Positions 49,565-59,415 of a stretch of DNA of 64,000 nucleotides are shown here, in pieces. The position numbers and the translations under genes were made by a program. Origin of the DNA: Vibrio rhodolitus (GTDB lineage: Bacteria; Pseudomonadota; Gammaproteobacteria; Enterobacterales; Vibrionaceae); NCBI RefSeq assembly GCF_003350325.1, contig NZ_QLYZ01000010.1, forward strand, positions 62,001 to 126,000, read 5' to 3'. The notes below the pieces were generated by a model that saw only the letters and a program-made list of their open reading frames with translations, was not told the DNA's origin and did no database searches. Each line of letters opens with the position of its first letter. Position 1 is the stretch's first letter.

Positions 49565-50188
49565 ATGAGCCAGTTTTTTTACGTGCATCCCGAAAACCCA
49601 CAGGCTCGCTTGATTAACCAAGCGGTAGCAATCATTCGTAACGGGGGTGTGGTTGTTTATCCAACTGACTCTGGTTACGCACTGGGTTGTCAGTTGGAAA
49701 ATAAGCAAGCGCTAGAGCGCATTTGTCAGATCCGTCGTTTGGATGAAAAACACAACTTTACGTTGTTGTGCCGCGACTTATCTGAGCTATCAAATTACGC
49801 ACGTGTCGATAACACCGCGTTTCGTTTGCTAAAGAACAACACGCCAGGACCTTACACCTTTATTTTCAAAGGTACTAAAGAAGTGCCGCGCCGTTTGATG
49901 AACGCTAAGCGTAAAACCATCGGTATTCGTGTACCCGATAACCGTATCGCCCTAGACTTATTAGAAGCGTTAGGCGAACCATTGATGTCAACATCACTTA
50001 TCTTACCTGGTAATGATTTTACTGAGTCTGATCCAGAAGATATCCGCGACAAGCTTGAACATGCGGTCGATGTGATTTTAAATGGTGGTTACTTAGGTGA
50101 GCAGCCAACCACGGTGATTGATTTTAGCGAAGATGAAGCACAAGTGGTGCGTGTTGGGTCAGGCGATCCAGCGCCATTTGAATCGTAA
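49565..50188 (+). CDS. yciO: YciO-family threonylcarbamoyl-AMP synthase-like protein
   Basis: A 207-residue Sua5/YciO/YrdC-fold protein. The RNA/ATP-binding PTDSGYALGCQLENKQA is near residues 34-50, with KHNFTLLCRDLSELSNYARV and the TPGPYTFIFKGT loop. YrdC makes threonylcarbamoyl-AMP for tRNA t6A; YciO is a paralogue with weak or unclear activity. The rnm-yciO-rluB order is the usual one in enteric and Vibrio genomes. Confidence 0.9.
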   Translation: MSQFFYVHPENPQARLINQAVAIIRNGGVVVYPTDSGYALGCQLENKQALERICQIRRLDEKHNFTLLCRDLSELSNYARVDNTAFRLLKNNTPGPYTFIFKGTKEVPRRLMNAKRKTIGIRVPDNRIALDLLEALGEPLMSTSLILPGNDFTESDPEDIRDKLEHAVDVILNGGYLGEQPTTVIDFSEDEAQVVRVGSGDPAPFES

Positions 50189-50245
50189 AAATCTCGCCTC
50201 TCAGTGGTTAAAATTTGGTGATTTCAGTCACGGTGTTTGGTATAT

Positions 50246-50272
50246 TACGCGACCGCGAAATTAGGTCGCGTA
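50246..50272. repeat. Inverted repeat upstream of rluB
   Basis: TACGCGACC-GCGAAATTA-GGTCGCGTA, a perfect 9-bp stem, 40 bp before rluB and followed by TTTCATT. It could end yciO transcription weakly or structure the rluB leader. Confidence 0.6.
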
Positions 50273-50312
50273 TTTCATTCGACGTCTGAGAAGACGACAC
50301 ATAGGTAGATAG

Positions 50313-51263
50313 ATGAACGAAAAACTTCAGAAAGTATTAGCACGTGCTGGTCACGGTTCTCGACGCGAACTAGAAGCGTTGATTAAATCGGGTCGAGTAA
50401 GTGTGAACGGTAATGTAGCAAAGCTAGGTGAGCGCCTAGAAGATGACAACGCTATCGTTCGTATCGACGGTCACACTGTTTCTGTGAAAGCACAGGAAGA
50501 AGTGATTTGTCGTGTGCTTGCATACTACAAACCAGAAGGTGAACTGTGTACTCGTCATGACCCAGAAGGTCGTCGCACAGTATTTGATCGTCTGCCAAAA
50601 ATCCGTGGTTCTCGTTGGATCTCTGTTGGTCGTCTAGATGCTAACACGTCAGGTCTACTTTTGTTCACAACTGATGGTGAGCTTGCTAACCGTCTTATGC
50701 ACCCAAGCCGCCAAGTAGAGCGTGAATACCTTGTACGTGTATTTGGTGAAGTTAACGAGCAGAAAGTTAAGAACCTAGTGCGTGGTGTGCAACTAGAAGA
50801 TGGTATGGCGCGTTTTGAAGACGTTGTTTACGCGGGTGGTGAAGGTATGAACCATACTTTCTACGTCGCAATCAACGAAGGTCGTAACCGTGAAGTTCGT
50901 CGTCTGTGGGAATCACAAGAGACAACAGTTAGCCGTCTAAAACGTGTTCGCTATGGTGACATTTACCTAGATAAGAAACTGCCTCGCGGCGGTTGGATGG
51001 AACTGCCACTTAAAGAAGTGAACTACCTACGTGAATTAGTTGAGTTGCGTCCAGAGCGTGAAACTATGCTTGATGAAAGCAAAGATGCGACTTCTCGTAA
51101 GCGCGAACGTTCACGCAGCCAAAAAATTCGTCGCGCAGTTAAGCGTCACGAAGAGCGTGTAAATGCACCTAAAGGTCGCAGCAATAACCCAGCTCGTCGC
51201 AAGCCGAAAACTGCGGCGGGTGCTCAGGGCTCACGCAACAAGCCACAAAAAGGTCAACGTTAA
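50313..51263 (+). CDS. rluB: 23S rRNA pseudouridine(2605) synthase RluB
   Basis: A 316-residue RsuA-family pseudouridine synthase. The N-terminal S4 domain (about 2-60) begins [19 protein letters not shown]. The catalytic Asp lies in [19 protein letters not shown] (near residue 110), with the [13 protein letters not shown] motif later. A long basic, probably disordered tail (about 255-316) of Arg/Lys-rich sequence is typical for Vibrio RluB. ATG 50313. Confidence 0.95.
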   Translation: MNEKLQKVLARAGHGSRRELEALIKSGRVSVNGNVAKLGERLEDDNAIVRIDGHTVSVKAQEEVICRVLAYYKPEGELCTRHDPEGRRTVFDRLPKIRGSRWISVGRLDANTSGLLLFTTDGELANRLMHPSRQVEREYLVRVFGEVNEQKVKNLVRGVQLEDGMARFEDVVYAGGEGMNHTFYVAINEGRNREVRRLWESQETTVSRLKRVRYGDIYLDKKLPRGGWMELPLKEVNYLRELVELRPERETMLDESKDATSRKRERSRSQKIRRAVKRHEERVNAPKGRSNNPARRKPKTAAGAQGSRNKPQKGQR

Positions 51264-51285
51264 TCCGCTGATTATGCAGATAACT

Positions 51286-51314
51286 AAAAAGCAGCCCTCG
51301 GGCTGCTTTTTTTA
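51286..51314 (+). terminator. Terminator after rluB
   Basis: AAAAAGCAGCCC-TC-GGGCTGCTTTTTTT hairpin 23 bp after the stop codon. Confidence 0.92.
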
Positions 51315-51496
51315 TCCCTGAAGCCAGAGCGCTGTACTTAGCATGTATTGATGTCGCGCATCTAATCTTTGCTATTAATTTGCTGGTTAAATGAGCAAAT
51401 CCAGAACACAGAAAAAGAAATATTCCTATGCAATAACTTGCTGTTTTATCAGGTCTCTCCTACGTTTTTATTGTGGTAGTTTACAGGGAATTGTAA

Positions 51497-54400
51497 ATGG
51501 CAAGGCTAGGATATGGCGCGATAAAAAAAACTCAAGCGCCTCGATTGTTAATCGCATTTATTATCGCGATTGTAGTTTCACTTTCTTCATTCTCCTCTTT
51601 GGCAAAAGAGAGTGAGTTTGATGCCGTTCCCTCCTCTTTGCGTGGTGAGCTGACTCAAGAGCAGCTGCAAAATATTGTGGTAGAGCTTAAATATCTCGAT
51701 GAGGTGCTGACATCATCGATTTTGAGTTATGCCTTTTCTGGTCATGAAAAGTGGTTGGATAGATATCTCGATACTGAGCCAAGGCTCACTGAGCTAATCA
51801 ATGCTTTACTTGCTAGCCAAACCTCCAGCGATCACGAGCTTGTTAAGCAGCTTGAAGCGGTACATTTTGAACTAGTCGCACTTGAGATGCGGGCGATCGA
51901 TCAGGTAAAAGCGGATCGTTTAGATGCTGCGATGGCGCAGATCAATGACGCGGATTACCATCTGTATAAAGACCAATACATGGCAACATTGTTGGTGCTT
52001 GCTAAACAAATAGAGCAGCGCATTACCAGTGAGGTTCAGACGCCATTCCCTTTAAGTGCAGAGCAGAAGCAGTGGTTAAATACTCATGTAGTGCGTGTTG
52101 GAATCGAAGACTGGCCGCCAATGCTTTACACCGATGATAAAGGGGCTCTAACGGGACTAGCAGGCGATATTGTCACTCAAATAGCTCACAGCTCAGGGAT
52201 GAAACTTGAACTGGTTAAGGGCAACTGGAGTGAATTGCTGGCGATGTTTAAAAAGGGCGAGTTAGATTTACTTCCCCATGCTTATAAAACGGAAGAGAGG
52301 AAACAATATGGTCAATTCTCTACGCCCTATTTTTTAGTCAGAGAGCTCTATTTTGTGCCGCAAGGCAATACTGAATTGCAGCGAGTTTCTGATCTCAGCA
52401 ACGCAACTATCGCCATTTCGGCAGGCTACACCACCATAGATAAAGTGAAACAGCTTTACCCTAATATTCAGGTGTTGGAGACGTCTGGAATCGCTGATGC
52501 TGTTGGTGCCGTGTTAGATGGTCGTGCTGACGCGCTACTCGATGCTGAAATTGTTGTGCAAAACTGGCTAGCTAAAAATAATATCACGACATTACGTGCC
52601 ATCGATGAAGATGTCATCTCACCTTCCGCTTTGCATCTGTGGTCACACAACCAAGCTCCAATTCTACAGGCGATCTTGCAGCAAGGTCTGGACTCCTTGG
52701 AGCTTCGAGAAGTGATATTGAGCAAAGGCGATTGGTCACATTCGAGCGCTCCTGTCGTTGTCCCCAATAGTAACCTCAATTTGGTTGAATCACTTAAGTA
52801 CGTGATCATTGCGGCAATCGTTTTGACTTTGGTTCTGATGTTGTTGATTTCGCGGGTGTTTAAAATCAACGACAAGGTACTTGCCCAGAAACTGGGGAAT
52901 AAAGGTTTTAAGCGTTCAATGATGGCGGTCCAAGTGGTTTTGTGTGCAGTACTAATAACCACTGCGCTTATTGTGACTCGTTATGCTGAACGCAAAAGTG
53001 TGGAATCGATTAATCACAATTTGTCGACGGTGCTTGCATCGGCACACAAACGTATCGGTGGTTGGGTTGAGATTGAGCTTGATAGCTTAGGGCAATTAGG
53101 CAGAGATCCTCAATTAGTATCAATGGTAGAAACGCTATTACAAGTGCATCGCAAACCATCGGCATTGGTCAATACGCCGGTCCAACAGCAGTTGCGCAGT
53201 TTTATCGAATCGAGAACAGGGCTGGCTGGCTCATTTGGCTACTTCATAATTTCACCGGATCACATCAGCTTATCTTCTCGACGTGACACGAATATCGGCA
53301 CAGTGAACTTGATTCAACTACAACGCCCAGATTTGTTGGCAAATGCCATGAGCGGTAACGCGGTCTTCATTCCTCCGATTAAGTCCGATGTGGTGTTGCA
53401 AGAAGAAGGTGAAACGCGACCGCCAACGATGTTTTTTGCGGTGCCGGTGACCAATAGTGCAGGCGAAACTATCGCAGTTTTGACTAAACGAGTGGATTTT
53501 CAAGGTGTGTTCTCCGGCGTTCTTTCAGCCGGATTTATCGGCAAAAGTGGTGAAACCTACGCGATTGATCGCTCCGGTTTACTGCTCTCCAATGTGCGCT
53601 TTGAGCAGCAACTGCAACGAATTGGTCTGTTAGATGAAGGGCAACGCTCTTCACTCAACATTCGCGTTGCCGATCCGCAGCAAGACCTTTCTCAAACACC
53701 TCAGAGGGCCGACCCCAACTGGCCGCTTACGGTTATGGCTGAGAGTATTAGTCAGCGTCAGTCTGGACGAAATTTGACGGGATACAATGATTACCGTGGC
53801 ATACCTGTGGTGGGTAAATGGATATGGGATGATGCGTTAAATATTGGCATTGCGGCAGAAATGGATGTGAATGAAGCCTATTCGCTCCTTAACACATTTC
53901 AAATTACCGTTTGGTCCATGCTGACGGTGGCGCTGGTGCTAATGATAGGAACCAGTGCGTTTACCCTGCGCTTGGGTACGCGTGCGACGGCGGCTCTTGC
54001 AAGAACTCAGGTCGAGCTAGAAAGGCAAGTTAAGCAGCGCACCGTCGAATTGGAAATAAACGCCGAGCGGACACGTAACATTATCGACAATGCCTCTGAC
54101 GGCATTATTGTGGTGAATAGCCAAGGGGTTATCGTTGAATTTAGCCCTGCAGCCGAGCAGATATTTGGCTATCGCGCTGAAGAGATCCTCAAACCGAAAA
54201 CTTTAATTGAGTCGCTGGTGTTGCCTCCATTTCATGATGCCTACCAGCAGCAAGCAAATACAGAGCAGAGCCAACTTAATTTGGTGATGGAGTTTATCGG
54301 CTATAAAAATCCAGGTGAAGAAATCGATTTAGAAATATCGGTTAGTCAATCTGAAATCGCGGGTGAGGTGCTGTATACCGGGATTGTGCGTGATGCCACC

Positions 54401-56665
54401 AAACGCAAAGAAGCCGAGCGAGAGCTAAAATTAGCCAAGCAAAAAGCTGAGGAAGCCACCCAAGCCAAAAGTGATTTTCTTGCCAACATGAGTCATGAAA
54501 TTCGCACTCCCATGAATGCCATTATTGGCATGAGTTACTTGGCGATGCGAACCGAATTGAGTAAAAAACAGCAAGATTATGTCAGTAAGATCCAAATATC
54601 TGCCGAGAACCTTTTGGGGATTATCAATGATATTTTGGACTTTTCTAAAATTGAGGCGGGCAAACTCGATCTTGAGCAAGTGGACTTTAACTTACAAGAT
54701 ACCATCGATAATCTTGTCCAAGTTGTCTCGCATAAATGCCAAGAGAAGGGATTAGAGTTATTAGTTAATTTGGATCCTAAGCTACCCAATAACTTAATTG
54801 GTGACTCGCTACGACTTGGACAGATATTGCTCAATTTAACCAATAATGGCATGAAATTTACCGAGCAAGGTGAAATTGTTGTCAAAGCAGAATTGGTGGA
54901 ACAAGTCGATGACACCATCACCGCTAAGTTCTCTATCGCCGACACTGGGATAGGCATGACAGCGGAACAAATGGCTCGTCTATTCCAGTCATTTAGCCAA
55001 GCTGACGCGTCTACCACCCGTAAATACGGTGGTACCGGTTTAGGTTTAACCATCAGTAAGAACCTAGTCGAAATGATGCAAGGTAAAATTTGGGTGGAGA
55101 GTGAATTTGGACAGGGAAGCACGTTTTGTTTTACTGCCAAGTTTGGGTTGTCGCAACAACTTGAAACCAACAACATCAACAACACCGATAGCTTAGAAAA
55201 TTTGTCGGTCTTGATCGTTGATGATAGTGATGCCGCTCGGGAAATTCTTGATACGATTTGTCAAAGCCTACATTTCACCACAGATGTTGCCTCGTCCGGT
55301 GCAGAAGCGTTAGAGAAAATTGAACAATCTCAGTCAGTTGGTCAGCCGTTTGATGTGATCCTCGCGGATTGGAAGATGCCAATGATGGATGGCTTGGAAT
55401 TAGGTCGCCGCATTGCTCAAATCGATCATTTAGAGAAGTCTCCCTATTTTGTCGTCGTCACGGCGTATGACAAAGATGAGCTAACAGAGCATCTTGATGG
55501 GCTTAGCATCGACGCTTCATTGACCAAGCCAGTGAGCGCATCGACTTTACTCGATACGCTAATTGGCGTCATTCACCAAGAGCAGGGGCAACGCCAGTCA
55601 GTATCCAGCAATCAAATTGACACATCAATAGCCCAGGGCATCGCTGGCGCTCAGGTGTTACTGGTGGAAGATAATGAGATTAACCAGCAAATTGCTCTGG
55701 AGCTATTGAGTTTAATTGGCGTTGAAGTGGCGACCGCCAGTAATGGTCAGGAGGCGGTAGATAAAGTCTTGGCACATCCTTTCGATTTAGTCTTAATGGA
55801 TATTCAAATGCCCGTCATGGATGGTTATCAAGCAACGCGCACCATTCGCAATACAGGGAAATATGACTCGCTGCCAATTATCGCGATGACAGCCAACGCG
55901 ATGTCTGGAGATAGAGAAAAGTGCCTTGAGGCGGGAATGAATGCCCACTTGCCTAAACCTATCAACCCTAATCAAGTCTTCCAAGCGCTTGCTGATTGGA
56001 TAGCACCGACCGGACAAACTGTTGAAGTACCAACTCATGCCAGTGATGACGATAATTTCGTTATTGAGGGTCTAGATACTCAAAGCGCATTAGCACGAAT
56101 GGGTGGCAATACCAAAGCCTATCAAAAGACACTTCACAATGTGGTTCAAAGTGAAGCGGACGTTGCACAACGTATAAGCAATGCGGTCGAACAAGGGGAT
56201 ATCGATACTGCGGTCATTTCGGCTCACTCGCTAAAAGGCATCGTGGGAAATATTGGCGCGAACTATTTGGTGGAACCAGCACAAAAGCTCGAGCACACAC
56301 TTACTGAGCAGAAAAATCAGCAGCGTTGTGAACTCGGTAAAGCAGAAAAAGAAATGATTGCCGAAATCGATACCTTAGTGAAGAAGATGATTAGCGCGAT
56401 TACGCAAGCGCTTAACTCTAGTGCGCGAGCGCCAGAAAAGCATGATTTTGATGCGGTTAAGTTTCAGCAGCTTGCGACACAGCTTTACAGCCAATTAGAT
56501 GACTATGACAGTGCTGCAGTCGATACCTTTGATGAAATGATGGCGAGTTCGGGAGCGACTGTTAATCCAGATCTTGCTAAACAAGCGTCGAGTGCTATTG
56601 CCAATTATGATTTTGAAGCTGCCTTGCCACTGATTAAGAAACTGCAACAAGAGATTAAGGTTTAA
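51497..56665 (+). CDS. Hybrid sensor histidine kinase with SBP-type and Cache-like sensor regions (1722 aa)
   Basis: An unorthodox hybrid kinase. In order: transmembrane or signal helix (about 17-37), a helical segment, a bacterial extracellular solute-binding type 3 domain (about 190-415), TM helices (about 435-454 and 475-495), a second extracytoplasmic Cache-like domain (about 500-795), TM (about 802-826), a coiled-coil linker, a PAS domain (about 855-975), HisKA with His1000 (MSHEIRTPMN), HATPase (about 1095-1225), REC1 with Asp1291 (LADWKMP), REC2 with Asp1435 (LMDIQMP) and an Hpt domain with His1577 (AHSLKG). Ligands unknown. The stop codon sits in the Shine-Dalgarno of the HD-GYP gene. 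Confidence 0.92.
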   Translation: MARLGYGAIKKTQAPRLLIAFIIAIVVSLSSFSSLAKESEFDAVPSSLRGELTQEQLQNIVVELKYLDEVLTSSILSYAFSGHEKWLDRYLDTEPRLTELINALLASQTSSDHELVKQLEAVHFELVALEMRAIDQVKADRLDAAMAQINDADYHLYKDQYMATLLVLAKQIEQRITSEVQTPFPLSAEQKQWLNTHVVRVGIEDWPPMLYTDDKGALTGLAGDIVTQIAHSSGMKLELVKGNWSELLAMFKKGELDLLPHAYKTEERKQYGQFSTPYFLVRELYFVPQGNTELQRVSDLSNATIAISAGYTTIDKVKQLYPNIQVLETSGIADAVGAVLDGRADALLDAEIVVQNWLAKNNITTLRAIDEDVISPSALHLWSHNQAPILQAILQQGLDSLELREVILSKGDWSHSSAPVVVPNSNLNLVESLKYVIIAAIVLTLVLMLLISRVFKINDKVLAQKLGNKGFKRSMMAVQVVLCAVLITTALIVTRYAERKSVESINHNLSTVLASAHKRIGGWVEIELDSLGQLGRDPQLVSMVETLLQVHRKPSALVNTPVQQQLRSFIESRTGLAGSFGYFIISPDHISLSSRRDTNIGTVNLIQLQRPDLLANAMSGNAVFIPPIKSDVVLQEEGETRPPTMFFAVPVTNSAGETIAVLTKRVDFQGVFSGVLSAGFIGKSGETYAIDRSGLLLSNVRFEQQLQRIGLLDEGQRSSLNIRVADPQQDLSQTPQRADPNWPLTVMAESISQRQSGRNLTGYNDYRGIPVVGKWIWDDALNIGIAAEMDVNEAYSLLNTFQITVWSMLTVALVLMIGTSAFTLRLGTRATAALARTQVELERQVKQRTVELEINAERTRNIIDNASDGIIVVNSQGVIVEFSPAAEQIFGYRAEEILKPKTLIESLVLPPFHDAYQQQANTEQSQLNLVMEFIGYKNPGEEIDLEISVSQSEIAGEVLYTGIVRDATKRKEAERELKLAKQKAEEATQAKSDFLANMSHEIRTPMNAIIGMSYLAMRTELSKKQQDYVSKIQISAENLLGIINDILDFSKIEAGKLDLEQVDFNLQDTIDNLVQVVSHKCQEKGLELLVNLDPKLPNNLIGDSLRLGQILLNLTNNGMKFTEQGEIVVKAELVEQVDDTITAKFSIADTGIGMTAEQMARLFQSFSQADASTTRKYGGTGLGLTISKNLVEMMQGKIWVESEFGQGSTFCFTAKFGLSQQLETNNINNTDSLENLSVLIVDDSDAAREILDTICQSLHFTTDVASSGAEALEKIEQSQSVGQPFDVILADWKMPMMDGLELGRRIAQIDHLEKSPYFVVVTAYDKDELTEHLDGLSIDASLTKPVSASTLLDTLIGVIHQEQGQRQSVSSNQIDTSIAQGIAGAQVLLVEDNEINQQIALELLSLIGVEVATASNGQEAVDKVLAHPFDLVLMDIQMPVMDGYQATRTIRNTGKYDSLPIIAMTANAMSGDREKCLEAGMNAHLPKPINPNQVFQALADWIAPTGQTVEVPTHASDDDNFVIEGLDTQSALARMGGNTKAYQKTLHNVVQSEADVAQRISNAVEQGDIDTAVISAHSLKGIVGNIGANYLVEPAQKLEHTLTEQKNQQRCELGKAEKEMIAEIDTLVKKMISAITQALNSSARAPEKHDFDAVKFQQLATQLYSQLDDYDSAAVDTFDEMMASSGATVNPDLAKQASSAIANYDFEAALPLIKKLQQEIKV

Positions 56666-56674
56666 GGAGGAGTG

Positions 56675-57841
56675 ATGATAGAAAGTGCCCGCAAAGACAA
56701 ATCCGTTATCTTAGCGATTGACGATACTCCAAACATTATTGATACCGTAAAAAGCATCTTGGCAGAGGAACATACAGTATTAGCCGCGCCCAACGCTCAA
56801 GTTGCATTTCATGTCCTTGCCAAACGTCTTCCCGATTTAATTTTGCTTGATGTGATGATGCCTGGAATCGATGGCTATCAGATGTGTGAGCAATTAAAAG
56901 CAAATCCTGAAACACAAGATATTCCGGTGATCTTTCTCACCGCGAAGTCGCAAGAGATCAACGAGACGACCGGGCTTGCATTAGGCGCAGTTGATTATAT
57001 TACCAAGCCAATTTGTCCGATGACGTTAAAGCAGCGGATAAAAAATCACTTGATGCTTAAAATCGCTCATGACCAGCTTGCCAAGCAGAATCAAATGTTA
57101 GAGAAAAGGGTGCAGGAGCGCACAAGGCAGCTAAATGATCTACAAGATGTAGCATTAGTCGCGATGGGGGCATTAGCGGAGTCGCGCGATCCGGAAACGG
57201 GCAATCATATTCGTCGCACGCAGGGGTACGTAGAGCTGCTGGCTAAAGAGTTAGCCAAACTCGAGCAGTATCGTGATTATCTGCAACCAGAAGTTATCAC
57301 AGCGATGGCGAAATCAGCGCCATTACATGACATTGGCAAGGTTGGGGTGGTTGACAGTATTTTGCTCAAACCTGGTCCTCTAACTGAGGATGAGTTTGAG
57401 GAAATGAAAAAACATACTCAGTATGGCTACGCCGCAATCTGTGCGGCTGAAGGCTCGCTTGGTTATGCTGATAACTTCCTTATTTTTGCCAAAGAAATCG
57501 CTTATTCCCACCATGAAAAATGGGATGGTTCTGGCTATCCACAAGGTTTAAAGGGGCAGGATATACCGCTATCTGCGCGAATCATGGCGATAGCTGACGT
57601 ATATGATGCGTTGATTTCTGAACGCGTCTATAAGCCAGCCTTTAGCCATGAAAAGTCAGTCAGCATTATTGAGCAAAGTCGCGGCAGTCATTTCGAGCCT
57701 TTGCTGGTGGATGTGTTTCTCGCTAATGCCGACCGCTTTCGTCAAATTGCGGCGGTCTATCAAGATAATTCCAGTAGCCAAAGCAATGGCATAAACAAGC
57801 AAGAAGCGCCAAACGCAAACAATATGGTAACCAGTGAGTAA
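56675..57841 (+). CDS. Response regulator with HD-GYP c-di-GMP phosphodiesterase domain
   Basis: A 388-residue RpfG-like regulator. The REC domain (about 10-130) has phospho-acceptor Asp59 in ILLDVMMP and the Lys of VDYITKP. A coiled coil links to the HD-GYP domain (about 155-360) with His218-Asp219 (LHDIGKVG) and the full HHEKWDGSGYP motif, so cyclic-di-GMP hydrolysis is expected. Start ATG 56675 with AAGGAGG four bases upstream. Probably phosphorylated by the upstream kinase, inferred from adjacency. Confidence 0.92.
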   Translation: MIESARKDKSVILAIDDTPNIIDTVKSILAEEHTVLAAPNAQVAFHVLAKRLPDLILLDVMMPGIDGYQMCEQLKANPETQDIPVIFLTAKSQEINETTGLALGAVDYITKPICPMTLKQRIKNHLMLKIAHDQLAKQNQMLEKRVQERTRQLNDLQDVALVAMGALAESRDPETGNHIRRTQGYVELLAKELAKLEQYRDYLQPEVITAMAKSAPLHDIGKVGVVDSILLKPGPLTEDEFEEMKKHTQYGYAAICAAEGSLGYADNFLIFAKEIAYSHHEKWDGSGYPQGLKGQDIPLSARIMAIADVYDALISERVYKPAFSHEKSVSIIEQSRGSHFEPLLVDVFLANADRFRQIAAVYQDNSSSQSNGINKQEAPNANNMVTSE

Positions 57842-57852
57842 GGAAGAGTGAC

Positions 57853-59376
57853 ATGGATGAATTTAAACGGGTGAATTACGACTCGCCTTACAAAGGAATG
57901 TCGGTACTGATTGTGGATGATTTTGAAGCCATCACTCGAACATTGTGCAGCGCGTGTGAACAGATGGGGTTTAAGAATGTGTACCAAGCTCGTGATGGGC
58001 TGGAGGCCGTGCAGTTTCTCAGTCGCATGAGCGTGGATGTCATCATTTCAGACTGGAAGATGCCCAAGATGGATGGCTTAGCACTGTTAAAAAAAGTGCG
58101 TGAGTCTAAACAGCACGCGAACGTTCCTTTTATTATGCTGACTGGTAATTTGTATCAGAGTGATGTTGTTCAAGCGATCGAAGCGGGCGTGTCTGAGTAC
58201 TTAGTTAAACCTTTTTCTAAAGCGACATTAAGTGAAAGAGTACACAAAGCGTTTGTTTCACCTATCAAAGTCGGTGGGGTATCGCGAAGCGAGAATAAAT
58301 CTGAACAGGCAGATAATGAAAGGCAACGAACTATCTTAGTGGTTGATGATGAACCTTCCAATCTTCAGGTGTTGGGTGAGGTACTAAAACCAAACTATAA
58401 GATCAAAGTGTGTCGCAGCGGTAAGCAAGCACTGGAAATTTGCGCAAAAAGTAACAAACCAGATCTAATATTACTCGATATTATGATGCCAGAAATGGAT
58501 GGTTTGGAAGTTTGCTCAGCCCTTAAAGGTGATCCTGAAACAGAGTTTATTCCGATTATTTTTGTCTCGGCATTATCGCAAACTGATGATGTGGTGAAAG
58601 GACTAAAATTAGGCGCCGTCGACTATATTCAAAAACCTGTCATTCCTGAAATCGTGCTTGCGCGGGTTGATACCCACATCAAAGCAGTGATTCAAAGAGA
58701 AAAGCTGTCCGCACAGATTGATAGCTTGATTGACGCTTCACGTCATCAAGATGAAGCGCTGCAGACATTTTGCCATGACTTACGCAATCCGCTTACCGCC
58801 TTGCATGCGACCCTAACTGGGATGATTTCTGACAACCCGGACATTGAGTTACTTAAGCAAAGCTCTGAAATGCTGGTGCAACTGATAGATAACCATAGTG
58901 TTTTGATGGAGCTCGAACATGGTGAATTTTCTAGCACGCTTGGTCCTGTGATTGTCGAACATGCCCTCAATCAAGTGATTGCAAGTTTTCAGGCTAAAGC
59001 AGAGGCGAAGCAACTTGAGATCAAGCAAGATATCGACCCTGCGCATCTATATCTCGGTGATGAGGTATTAAGCTATACCATGTTCAGCAATCTGCTTGTT
59101 AATGCAATAGAAGCCGCACCGGATCAATCAAGTATTAATATTTCATCAAGCAGAGAAGAAGACCTGCTGGTGATCAAGGTCGTTAATCAAGGCGCCGTAC
59201 CGCAAGCGATTCGCCAGCATTTCTTCGATAAATTTATCAGCTCTGGTAAAGATTCAGGGCGAGGTGTTGGGGCATACTCGGTTAGGCTTTGCGCCAAAGC
59301 GCAAGATGGCGATGTGAGTATGGAGTGTGATGAGAACAGCACGATATTAACACTTACAATGAAAGCGGTCGATTAG
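57853..59376 (+). CDS. REC-REC-histidine kinase signalling protein
   Basis: A 507-residue soluble protein: REC1 (about 15-135; Asp67 in ISDWKMP), REC2 (about 160-280; Asp209 in LLDIMMP), a short coiled coil, a HisKA-like helix with His308 (CHDLRNPLTA) and a HATPase domain (about 390-505) with the N-box NLLVNAIEAAP and a GRGVGAYSVRL G-box. No transmembrane segments. The two receivers upstream of a kinase suggest an integrator that takes phosphate from another kinase. It starts 11 bp after the HD-GYP gene and ends the cassette. Confidence 0.9.
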   Translation: MDEFKRVNYDSPYKGMSVLIVDDFEAITRTLCSACEQMGFKNVYQARDGLEAVQFLSRMSVDVIISDWKMPKMDGLALLKKVRESKQHANVPFIMLTGNLYQSDVVQAIEAGVSEYLVKPFSKATLSERVHKAFVSPIKVGGVSRSENKSEQADNERQRTILVVDDEPSNLQVLGEVLKPNYKIKVCRSGKQALEICAKSNKPDLILLDIMMPEMDGLEVCSALKGDPETEFIPIIFVSALSQTDDVVKGLKLGAVDYIQKPVIPEIVLARVDTHIKAVIQREKLSAQIDSLIDASRHQDEALQTFCHDLRNPLTALHATLTGMISDNPDIELLKQSSEMLVQLIDNHSVLMELEHGEFSSTLGPVIVEHALNQVIASFQAKAEAKQLEIKQDIDPAHLYLGDEVLSYTMFSNLLVNAIEAAPDQSSINISSSREEDLLVIKVVNQGAVPQAIRQHFFDKFISSGKDSGRGVGAYSVRLCAKAQDGDVSMECDENSTILTLTMKAVD

Positions 59377-59415
59377 ACCTTCACCAGCAGCGATAACTGC
59401 TGATGGCTCAGGCGG

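Noticed and set aside
51391-51615. 74-residue plus-strand frame just upstream of the hybrid kinase
   Set aside because: It overlaps the kinase start in another frame, has no ribosome site and reads as low-complexity basic/hydrophobic sequence; the kinase signal segment explains the region better.
54577-55185. Long minus-strand frame of 202 residues inside the kinase gene
   Set aside because: It is antisense to the HATPase/HisKA coding region and reads as shadow sequence rich in Ser/Leu/Pro.
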